From assembly GCA_037501455.1 (NCBI GenBank), contig CM074861.1:98123001-98187000 (forward strand): a DNA stretch of 64,000 bases, read 5' to 3'. Numbering within the stretch: position 1 is the stretch's first letter; every line of letters starts with the position of its first letter. The notes below the pieces were generated by a model. It was not told where the DNA came from and did not search any database. It worked only from the letters and a program-made list of their open reading frames with translations. Positions 1 through 9,340 of this stretch are shown piece by piece. This DNA comes from Lantana camara (lineage: Eukaryota; Streptophyta; Magnoliopsida; Lamiales; Verbenaceae). Position numbers and translations under genes: made by a program.

Positions 1-1204
1 ACGTATACAATATAAAACAATCATGCATTAATAATAATTCACATTTCATGGACATATTAAAGCATGCGATACAATATCACCCTAAAACATGCAATTAAAT
101 TAAAGTAATAAACTAAGGATGCAGAATAAAGTCATAACAAAGCATATAAAACACAGAACACACAAAAGGCCCAAGAAACAGGCGGGAACGGCCTCGTCCA
201 AGGCGAGAAGGGCCGTTCCCACAAACGCCCCAGAGTTACTGGACAACGGGAACGGCCGTTCCGAGCCCAAGCACAAACAGGGAACGGTCGTTCCCACACT
301 CGGCACTTACGCCAGCCCGGGAAGGGCCGTTCCCACCACAAGGCAAAACGGGAACGGTCGTTCCCACCTGGAACAGCTGAAAAACAGCAGCAGTTCGAAA
401 ATGGCGTCTGGAGAGGAACCAACAAGGCAACAACAGCAAAACAACAACTACAACCCACGAAAATAACACAATAAAGCATGCTCGACACATAGGTCACATA
501 TTTCCACATTAAAGCTCGCAAAACAAGCCTGAACACCCCAAACTCCCAACCCCGTCACTATTCATCATCTTCCCCAATTAGCCATATAACACATATCCGA
601 GGCACTAAAGAAACATTAAATTAAAGCACGTAACAAGGGGGTCACAAATCTTACCTTGAGTCGTTGATCGGACGGTTGGATCTCCCAAACCCGAGCTCAA
701 GGCTTCTTGGCCAAAAAAGGGGAAAAACTTCTCTTCCTCTCTTCCTTGGTGCTGTTGAACGATCAATGAGGGAGAGAGAGGAAAGGCTAGCCCCTTGTGG
801 GGCTGGTCAAACGGGTCGGTTAAAACGGGTAGGGTCAAACGGTATCCGGTCCAAACGGATCAGATTTAAAACGGTAGGGCTATCAGATGGCTTTAGAAAT
901 TAAAAGGTTAATTCATTGAATCCGAGTCGTCGAAACGAACTCAATGATAGGGTCGGAATTCGAATTCGAATTCCCGAGCTCAATTAGCCACGAAGGCTCA
1001 AACGTCCTAATTACAATTAGGTCCCTAAATTGCAAATATTGGACAATTGAGTCCAAGTACAATTTAATTAAATTCTAAAGCACACGTAATTAAAATAAAT
1101 CTCACGTTGACACATAAGTAAGCTAAATCACATAATTCACAAAATACTGAATTAAACCCTCTCGTGACACCGTACCTGGAACGCCGAAGAGACGGGGCGT
1201 CGCA
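1..1204 (+). mobile_element. 3' part of an LTR of a TGTNNCACCCC...GGGGYGTNNCA family
   Basis: There is no credible gene here. The stretch ends in GGGGCGTCGCA at 1194-1204, preceded by text (tacctggaa, repeated 'aattaggtcc/aagtcc' blocks, 'acataattca') that resembles the end of the 3.3-kb LTR at 56847-60138, which finishes ACGGGGCGTTACA. I infer a diverged LTR end of the same broad family; its start lies outside the window. Open frames at 100-838 on both strands are low-complexity products of GC-rich repeats and have no recognisable domain. Confidence 0.45.
183..366. repeat. Cluster of GGGAACGGYCGTTCCC palindromes
   Basis: Five or six copies of a 14-16 bp palindrome or half-palindrome occur in about 180 bp: near 183 (half), 208-221 (GGGCCGTTCCC), 248-262 (GGGAACGGCCGTTCC), 280-295 (GGGAACGGTCGTTCCC), 318-333 and 350-365. 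They are spaced about 30-40 bp apart and separated by unrelated sequence. The core GGAACGG/CCGTTCC is constant, while the central YC dinucleotide varies. Confidence 0.8.
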
Positions 1205-1682
1205 TAGGCATATCATTAGAATAATAAAATTCAAATTCAAGAAATAATAAATAAAATTAAAAAAAATAATTTTAAACGAATTAAAAATAATTAAAATTTT
1301 ATTAAAAAGGATATTTTTCAATTAGGTCCAAAACTTTTAAAAAGTGTCAAATAAGTCCAAATTCAAAATTTTCAATTAAGTCCAAAAATAAATAAATTCG
1401 CACAATTAAGTCCTTAACTCATATAAATCACATAATTTACGAAATTAGCTTGTTCGGGAATTAAATTCACATATCGTAAATTCATAAAATTCATATCATA
1501 AATCACTTGAGGCAAATTTTGACATATAATTCAAATATTTCATATAAATTCAAATAGTTCATATAGGAATTTCAAATAATAAAATATAAATCAATTAAAT
1601 GCAACAATTAAATATGAAATTAAAATAAATTAAATTGCGCACATACGTCATACCTGTACGGTCGCGGAGTCGGGGTGTCACA
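1205..1682 (+). mobile_element. Second, related LTR terminus
   Basis: AT-rich 'aattaagtcc' blocks are followed by tacctgtacggtcgc and then GGGGTGTCACA ending at 1682, the same end structure as the preceding unit. This suggests nesting or tandem placement of two diverged copies of one LTR family. Neither start is in the window, so target duplications cannot be tested. Confidence 0.35.
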
Positions 1683-2099
1683 CGGAACATCGCGGACGGC
1701 AGCGCTAGGCGCTGCGTGCACGGATGCGCGTCTGGCCACTATTGCTCGCGCTGATTGCAGTAGGGCGGGGCGGCGTGTTGCCGCCCCATGCGCGTACAGT
1801 TGCGCGGTCGCACACGGCGTGCAACCCATTTCGGCTATCCGTTTCGTAATTTCGCAAATTCAAGCAATCCAATTTCGAATTAAAACAGTTCAAAACAAAT
1901 TCGATTAAAACAACTTAAAACCAGATTTTTACGAAAACATCTTTTCAAGATTTTCAAGAAATAGTCTTGATCCGACAGATTCGTATTTTAAACAAAAACC
2001 AAGAATATATAACATATATCCAAATTCAATAATTTTCAGTCAAAATTCCAAAGTAGTAAAGATACTATACGAACGTTGCAACCTGGCTCTGATACCAAT
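1683..2099 (-). mobile_element. Leader (internal region) of a minus-strand LTR retrotransposon, with primer-binding site
   Basis: On the minus strand, 2097-2086 reads TGGTATCAGAGC, the standard initiator-Met tRNA primer-binding site of plant LTR elements. It lies two bases from the LTR border at 2100. The rest of the leader is non-coding, with a GC-rich island at 1640-1830 that includes a perfect CAGCGC/GCGCTG hairpin stem. No gag frame is visible in the 2 kb downstream, so the element is either interrupted by the LTR fragments to its left or is a non-coding derivative. Confidence 0.7.
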
Positions 2100-4260
2100 T
2101 GTTGGAAAACAACAGAGTAAACACAGCGGAAGTTTAAAATTTTTTCCAAAAGGGATCTAAAAGACTTGCAATGTTCGTATCGTAATGTTGGGACTCAAGA
2201 AACTCACACAAATTGAAGCATTCTTGAAACATATTGAGCCACCCTCAAACGTTCTTCATGCGGCATGAAAATCCTCGTTTTCTTAATTCTTTCTTCGAGA
2301 TTCCAAAGTAGAAATCCTCTAGAGTATTAATCCACACCTACCTAGATTCAAATCATGTTAGTGAGTATGCTAGTACTGTAACATGCGTATTAAAGAAATA
2401 AGAAACGAGAGATAGAGAGCATGACAATTATCCCCAAATTCCATGAAGGTTGGACGTGATCTCAATATCACGTGTAAGCCAAAATTTTCGAACCCCTAGT
2501 CCCTTTTATAGGCTAGGGTTCGAAACCCTAATCCCATGTAGGAGATGGTCTCCTACTTTGACTTTTCTCCTATTCTTTCTTTCTCTCCAAGTAAATAATA
2601 TCTTATCTAAAATAAGATATTTATTTTCTAGAGAAAAAGAGCTCCTAACTAATTTAGGAATATTTAATTATTCTAGTAATAATTAAATATCTTATCCTAA
2701 TAATATTTATTCTAATCATATTAGAATTAATACTTTATTAGAATAATAAAATAGAAGATATTTATTTTTATTTATTTTAATCAAATTAGAACAAGTAAAT
2801 AATTAAATACTTATAATTAATTCTCCAATTAATTCTTTCATGGACTTTAGAATTAATTCAATAATTAATTCTAACGGGCTAAAATTAATTCTCCAATTAA
2901 TTTTATTTTGGCTATATAATTAATTCTCCAATTAATTATATTTAGGGATTTATAATTAAATTTTCAATTAATTATATCTTGGCTATATAATTAATTCTCC
3001 AATTAATTATATTTGGACTTAATAATTAATTCTCCAATTAATTAACACATGGTCCAATTCCTTAATTGGAACCACGCGTCCAAACATTGCTATCGATATC
3101 CACACGTGTACTTTACACTGTGGTCTCGTTTCGATCAACTATTTGATCCTTCCATAATACCCTTTTGAACCCGGTATTTGTGTGTGACCCTCTAGGTTCA
3201 ATTTCAGTTAGCAGTGAGCCCAATTAATTAATACACTTTATTAATTAATTACCTAACAAATCACACGACCATAGTCTAGCAACAGGTGTGTGACCCCTAC
3301 CCGAAATGTGAATGTATATTCGAAAGAACCTTTCAGTCAATGACATCATGTGGGATACGATCCTCCTACCATCCCATCTCTCGATTAAGATTTAGGGCAT
3401 GGGAATATAGAAAGCCCTACTAATCTTAATCTTAAAACAAAGTTCACTTCATATTCCATTTGATCTCAATCCAAGAAAACCCTATTTTCTTGATGTCTTG
3501 ATCTAACAACCTTGCGTAAGAATTTTAGGATGGAATCATGAATGACTTGTGTAATAAGAGACCATCTTGCCTACAGCAAGTGTAGGTCCTTTATTGATTC
3601 CAACAATTCTCATATGCCACTTGTGTAATCCCAACATAGGCCGTGGTTCAGGTGTCTATATGGCGACATCCTTTTGAGCCTATATCAAATATTACAGAGT
3701 TAGCTCATATGAGACAATGTGGAATCTTAAGTCTAAGGATTAATTCCTCACATCATTAACATGTGAGATATTTCCTAATCTGGAAATTTCAGAAAACTTC
3801 CTTTCCCATTTAGAAATCTTCTCACGCGGGGCACTCTCAGTGATGAAGTTCTTGTAAATATCACCCTTATGTATTATGAACGCATCAACCCATGCACTTA
3901 TCACCCCATGAAACCGGGTGATCCTTCTTAAGGACATAACTACACAACCAAGTCTCAACAGAGGCAAAGTCGACACTCCCACTGTCTGTCGGTCTCATTG
4001 ACTTGGAGAAGTTTCTAATCCTCGTTTATGGAGTTAAGAACTTGTTTCATGTGTCATTCCCATAATGACAAAGTTCTTAACGGCCTAATCGGATTATAGG
4101 AGTTCTTAACACGCACACGTAATGGAAACACACAAAGCACGTATTGGCACATAAGAAGTGTTCGTCTGTGATTACAATCATTCGTATATTATTCAAAGAT
4201 TATATGTGATATAGGGAAAGTCCCAAAGCATAACAACTTTCTAAGGTACTATTCCCAACA
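2100..4260 (-). mobile_element. 2.16-kb LTR (5' LTR of a minus-strand element)
   Basis: On the minus strand the unit starts TGTTGGGAATAG (4260 downwards) and ends TTTTCCAACA at 2100, immediately followed by the Met-type primer site at 2097-2086. TG...CA ends, the inverted TGTTGG/CCAACA border and the primer site define it as a 5' LTR. It encodes nothing recognisable. The part at 2815-3045 is an array of AATTAATT palindromes. A decayed relative in opposite orientation lies at about 6155-7872. Confidence 0.8.
2815..3045. repeat. Array of AATTAATT...AATTAATT palindromes inside the LTR
   Basis: About six imperfect units carry the palindrome-like core AATTAATTCTCCAATTAATT, separated by 20-35 bp of variable sequence (ggctatat, gggattta and similar). 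The region is more than 75% A+T by eye and should form small hairpins. Confidence 0.75.
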
Positions 4261-4535
4261 ACTAGAATAACTACAAGTCCCCCCTCCGTAAACGAGCGCG
4301 ATATTTAGACCTTCCACCGACCCAAGGCTACCCTCGAGGCCAAAGCACTCAGGAGGAGCCCGGATCAGACCTAAGATCCCCCTCGAAACACAAGAAAGCT
4401 AGAATCCCTCAGAAAGCCTCGTAGGCACCGCTCGGGATCCCCTAATTTGGGATACTTCAATCCCCATACACACTGAGCGCACCAACCCCTCGATAACAAC
4501 CCAGTAGTGCCCTTTGGCATATAGTACATGACTGT
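4261..4535. other. Non-coding stretch, probably old retroelement sequence
   Basis: I see no gene. The sequence is moderately GC-rich (ccaaggctaccctcgaggcc and similar) and leads into the Tat-type LTR relic that continues after the MITE at 4536-4698. The frames at 4399-4778 on the minus strand are shadows without domains. Confidence 0.4.
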
Positions 4536-4698
4536 CTATGTTGCACGGAAATGGACACGGTGACACGAACACGACACGACACGGATACGGCGACATAAAT
4601 TTTTTTGTGAATTTTCCACGTGAGAAGTGTCTGACATGAGTGTCCAACACGACATGACACGGCAAAATGATATTTTTAGAAGTGTCGGTGCGTTAGAG
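4536..4698. mobile_element. 163-bp hAT-type MITE
   Basis: Flanked by perfect 8-bp direct repeats ATGACTGT (4528-4535 and 4699-4706). Its ends are degenerate inverted repeats: CTATGTTGCACGG at the left and CTCTAACGCACCG on the complement of the right end. The interior is built of 'cacgacacgacacgg'-like text with no coding capacity. Size, 8-bp duplication and end structure fit a hAT MITE. Confidence 0.75.
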
Positions 4699-4706
4699 AT
4701 GACTGT

Positions 4707-6154
4707 ACTCCCACTATAGTTACTTTTAGTGCTACCTTTATGCCAGGCCCATGATATTTTCCCTTGGGCACCCCTCATTGGGCAACATCCCTTCTGTACT
4801 CGAGCAACATGGAATTACTAAAGGGTCCTCACCTCAACTATATATACTCCAAGAGTCATCTCATCCGGTAAGCTTTACATTACAAATATCTTTACTGCAA
4901 TTTTTCTCTAACTCACCTGAAACTCCATACCTGTTTCACTGACTTGAGCGTAGGGATGTAAACGAGACAAGCCAGCTCACGAGCTTAGCAAACTGACGCA
5001 TCAAAAGTCATGCTTGGGTTTGATGTATGCGAGCCGAGCCAAGACTCGGCTCGTGGTGTATACGAGCCAAGCCCGAGTCATGTAAATCACAGCTCGTAGC
5101 TCGCAAGCTAAGCTACAATTAAAATATATATATGTTATAGTACAAATTGTAAATAAAATCCTTGACAATTTATTCCCCCATCCCAAATATATATACAGAT
5201 AGAAAGAGAGAATATAAACATAGAGAGAGAGGCATTATATTACAAAACCCTAGCCAGATTTCATTTTCCCTTCTCCAATTTCAGCCGCCTAAGGGAGAAC
5301 TCCAACCAGATCCACCACCTTGCCTAACCCTGGAGTTCAGCAACTAGGAGCACAGAGCCACCGCCTTGCCACCTCCTACCACCGACCCTCTCATGTTGTC
5401 TCCCACTACCGCGTAGCTCTCTAAACGCCACCGCCTCCGCCAGCAAGCTCGAGGACGCCGCCACCACCTATATCACCATTTAACACTTCTTGCATCTTTA
5501 AGGACTTCATAACCTCACGCCGGACAGGAAGATTCCAAAACTCAAACTATGAAGATTTTAAATCAAACTTTCAATTTTAGTTTTTCTCCAAGTGTTTTGG
5601 TCGTTTGCCAATCTCTTTTTCTTGAAGTTTTTGCTTTGGTTTTTTATGGCTATACATAAAAAAATTAATCTAGAATTTTGGTTCTGATTTGGATGTATTT
5701 AAAGAAACGATTTAGATTTGGGGCTAAAAGAGAAAAAAAATTTAAGGACGTGATTCTGAGGATTTGGGGCCAAAAGATTGAAAAAAAAAAAAGATCTATG
5801 GCCAAAAGAACGTGATTCTGAGGGGTCTCCTTATGGCTCGTGGGCTCGTCTCCTCTTGCCTCGCCCGAACCTCACTGCGAGCCAAATCCGAGCCATCTCT
5901 ACCATGGCTCGCTGGCTCTCGAGCCAAACCCGAGCCCGAACCTGTAAAAAATGATAAATCTCGGCTCGTTTACATCCCTACTTGAACGTCGGAAAGCCAA
6001 AATTGGCATCCCCCCCACATTTCCCATATAGGCTTTCTCACGTTTTGCTTTGTGTTTGCTTAGTAGGTTAGAACCTAGACTTTCCTGATCAATCACCTTC
6101 ATCCTCACCGGAGCTCTATTTCTATTGGTTTCCATTTCCTATAAAAATTCTAAG
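4707..6154 (+). mobile_element. Old Tat-type Ty3-gypsy LTR relic, split by a hAT element
   Basis: The text around 4840-4950, ending CACTGACTTGAGCG, and resuming after the hAT insertion as CTTGAACGTCGGAAAGCC, matches the downstream half of the LTR at 17662-18298 (CACTGACTTGAGCGTCGGAGTGCC near 18136-18160). Both also share an upstream TATA-like run and a later AATTCTAAGTGGT block (6147 and 18235). It is diverged and lacks ORFs. The 5' border is unclear and may start before the MITE at 4536. Confidence 0.6.
4951..5980. mobile_element. 1.03-kb non-autonomous hAT element
   Basis: Terminal inverted repeats are TAGGGATGTAAACGAG at 4951 and CTCGTTTACATCCCTA ending at 5980. The 8-bp flanks CTTGAGCG (4943-4950) and CTTGAACG (5981-5988) are target duplications with one mismatch. 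Subterminal regions are rich in GAGCCGAGCC-like repeats on both sides. The interior, about 5230-5560, is C-rich and resembles a plant 5' untranslated leader (caaaaccctag, ccaccgcc) rather than transposase. No transposase frame is present. Confidence 0.85.
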
Positions 6155-7872
6155 TGGTGTTGTGGTGACACTTCAGATCACACATCATCAAACTCATTTC
6201 TTGATTTCGATCTAACTGCCTTAGCCAAGGACTGCGAGATGGAATACGAATGACTTATGCAACCCCAATATAAGTCATAGTTCAGTTACCTTGTGTGAAA
6301 TAACTAGGTAATCTTAGATGTGGGTCTAAAAGGGTGTTGCTCGAGACACCCGAATTACGACTTATGTTGGGATTACAAAAGTGGCACATGGAGGTATGTG
6401 ATCAGAATTGATAAAGGACCTACACTTTCTTAAGGCAAAAGGATCTCTTATTGCATAAGTCATTCATATTTTTCTCATAGTCCTTGGCCAAGACAGTGGA
6501 TTGAGATCAAGAAAGGAATTTTTTGGATTGAGATCAAATGAGTATGAAATGAACTTAGCTTTTAAAGATTAATAACATTATTAGGGTTCTAATTATTCCC
6601 GTACCCTAAATCTTGATCGAGAGATGGATTGGTAGGAGAATCGTATTTTGCGGTATGTTATTGAATGAAAGGCTCTTCGATTTAATTCGTTATTCGGTTA
6701 GAGGTGTCACATTTCTGGTGCTAGACTATGGTTGTGTAATATGTGAACTAATTAATTAATAATGTATTAATTAATTGTAATAGCTACTAATTGAGTAATG
6801 AACCTAACGAATCACATACAGATACCAGGTAACGAGGGTTTTGGTAGAGATTAATCAGATTAACCAAATCGATCAAAGGTTTAACCGGATGGACCCACAC
6901 GTCCCACACGTATGAATCTATCTATTTAATAATATCATGTAATTAAATTTTAGGCTTTAATTATTTAGGAATTAATTATAAGCCCAATCTGAAAAATAAG
7001 CTCCATAAATAATTAATTGAGAATTAATTATTAATTAGAATATTTACAAGATAATATTCTTAGTTAATTAGGATGAGAGAAAATAATATCCAGATATAAT
7101 CTAAAATATATCTGAAATATTTTTAAGAGAAAATTCAACGTATAACTTTTAACTTTGGCAAAAGATAAGAGAATCAATAAATATTTTCACTAAAAAAAAA
7201 AAAAAAGATAAGAGAATCACGCTCTCTTGGGGAAAGAGAATCCCTCCTTTTAGGTTGGGGAAAGAGAATCTCTCATTAGGAAATAACCTCTCTCTCTTGG
7301 AAAGGAGGATAAACCTCTTTAGATTAAAAAGAGGAGAAGAGATCTCTCTCTTTTTCCCTTAAATTGACGTTTACGACTTTTTATTAGAACTCTTCTAATT
7401 AAAATACAAGTCATAAAACTAGCATGCCATAGAAATAACATTCTATTCTAACCAAAACATAAATTAGAGAACTAACATTCTCTCTACCTGCATTCTTCCT
7501 AGCTTCATTGTCATCTAAGATTAGTGTGAATATTTTTGGAGAACTTGTACCTTGAAATATCAAAGAAGGATCTTTTTGCGAAGGGGCGTGAAAAATATAT
7601 CCTCACGAAGAGGGTTTGAAAGACAGATCAACAGTTCAAGAAAGCTTCAACCTTGATCGCATCCTTCCTAGTTTTATTGTGATTTATGACTGGTGTGGAT
7701 ATTTTTGGAGGACTTGTACCTTAAAGTCTCAAAGAAGAATCTTTTCTCAAAGGGGCGTGGAAAACATAGCACGAAAAGGGCAAAACTTCAATTAACTTGA
7801 GTTTGCGAAACTTTTTTATTTTGTTTAGGTATAAATTGCAAGCATTAAAAATTGCTCTTTATCTGCATTTTC
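6155..7872 (+). mobile_element. Decayed LTR related to the 2100-4260 LTR, opposite orientation
   Basis: Read on the plus strand, blocks such as TTGGGATTACA..AGTGGCA (about 6366), AAAGGACCTACACTT (about 6413) and AAGTCATTCAT (about 6460) match the reverse complement of 3540-3640. The AATTAATT-rich centre (about 6950-7060) and the end (near 7850-7872) also correspond. There is a local duplication (about 7500-7580 and 7660-7760). No coding capacity. The exact ends are eroded. Confidence 0.65.
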
Positions 7873-7901
7873 CTACACATCTTATTTTATATTGATCATA
7901 T

Positions 7902-8680
7902 GAGTAAAATTTAATTTAACCCTTTGTGATATTTAAAATGTTTAAAATACCCTCTTATATTAATTTTATTCTAATTAAACACTCCTTGTCATTTTAAATA
8001 AATTTCAAATAACCTCTCTAGTAGTGACATGTGAACTTCACTCTCCAAATTTAAACTCATATTTCGATTTTAAATATTTAAAATATTTTATTATTTTAAT
8101 AAAAACATTTTTTTTTCTTTTTAAAGTATTTTTTTCCTTCATCTTGGTTTTCCATTTTTCCCCCACTTTTCCACCTAGTAAAAATATTTTTGTCCTCAAA
8201 CTTTTTTCTTTTTCTCTCCCTTATTTTTAATTTATTTTTATTTTTTATTATTTTTAGTTAACATGGATGATAACATAATCTTCTCAATGAAAATAAAAAC
8301 TTATATTTTTCTACTCTCAATTTATATTAAAATATGAAATTTTAACAGCAATTAATAGAAAAAATTATACTTTTCTTTTATTAATTCAAATTCAAATAAA
8401 AAATTTTTAGCAACAAAGTCGAATAATACTTTAAATAACAAAAATGAATAAAAGCAATTATTCAAACAAGATAAATATCTTGTCAATACAAAAATATTAA
8501 TAACTAATTTAAATCTAATTGATATATAAGAGATCATTTTAGCTTTAAAAATAGAAAATGGGACTAAAAATTAACTAGGGAGGTGGTGTGAATTTTTTTA
8601 GATATCACAAAGGGTTGCATTAAAATAAATTTCTTTCAAAGAGGTATTTCAAACATTTTGAATATCATTAAATTTTACTC
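7902..8680. mobile_element. AT-rich element with long inverted repeats (MITE-like)
   Basis: The left end GAGTAAAATTTAATTTAACC (7902) and the right end, read on the complement, GAGTAAAATTTAATGATATT (8680) begin alike. Both sides then share CCCTTTGTGATAT and AAAATGTTT.AAATACC blocks, giving inverted repeats of about 90 bp. The flanks share ATCATAT (7895-7901 and 8684-8690), an imperfect target duplication. The interior is poly(A/T)-rich and non-coding. The superfamily is uncertain, perhaps MULE-like. Confidence 0.55.
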
Positions 8681-8812
8681 TTTATCATATGATTTGTGTA
8701 AAGTTTAAAAAAATAATCAATTTTAAAACAAGCTATAAAATTTTTGTTCATATTTTTTATTGATCGATGATTTGGGTTAGAATTTTCCAATATTTTAGTA
8801 CGATTGGACTTT

Positions 8813-8827
8813 TATATAATGGGCCCA
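8813..8827 (+). promoter_or_regulatory. TATA box and TGGGCC site II motif of the ASI1-like gene
   Basis: TATATAAT at 8813-8820 is directly followed by TGGGCCCA (8820-8827), a TCP-type site II element common in promoters of housekeeping plant genes. The distance to the coding start at 9341 leaves about 500 bp for a 5' leader, possibly with an intron ending at TTGTTTAG near 9308. Confidence 0.5.
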
Positions 8828-9340
8828 ATATCCGTTGCCCGTCTGTTCAAGAATATTTCTTCGTCATCAGTCATCACCTTTTGCAATTAACTCATCCGAT
8901 TCTACTCCAAAGTCCAAAGATATTCCGAGAATCCGGTTGATCCATGATTGTGGTCTATTCTGGAGTTTGCGCAGGTTTGAATTTCGTCATGAATGCTCGA
9001 TTTCGTCTTCTCGAAAATGCATGGAAAGTAGTGTTCCAGAATCGAGATTATCCTCTGTTTTAGTTTTCATTTTGTTCACAGAAAATTCCTTTTGAGCGCC
9101 GTAGAAGTAAACCGAGTTCAAGTTCATGAAATTCAGTTTATTTCTTTTGCTATTTTGAAGTTCTAATCCGTGTTTGTAATTGAATGGATATGCAGATATG
9201 AGATATCCCAAGCGTGATTATATCTGTAGTTACATTTTCAAACTAGGTTTTGGTCAGATTTTTATGTTTAAAGCGCTAAACTCTACATTTTCGTTTGTCA
9301 TTGTTTAGGCATTTGAGGAACTCGTCATCATTGTATTGTC

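Noticed and set aside
119..838. Open frames on both strands rich in NGNGRS / ERPFP-like repeats
   Set aside because: They arise from the GGGAACGG palindromes and have no domain, splice context or conservation clue.
8835..9095. Small frame upstream of the ASI1-like start
   Set aside because: It lies in the probable 5' leader, lacks any domain and is not in frame with the BAH domain.
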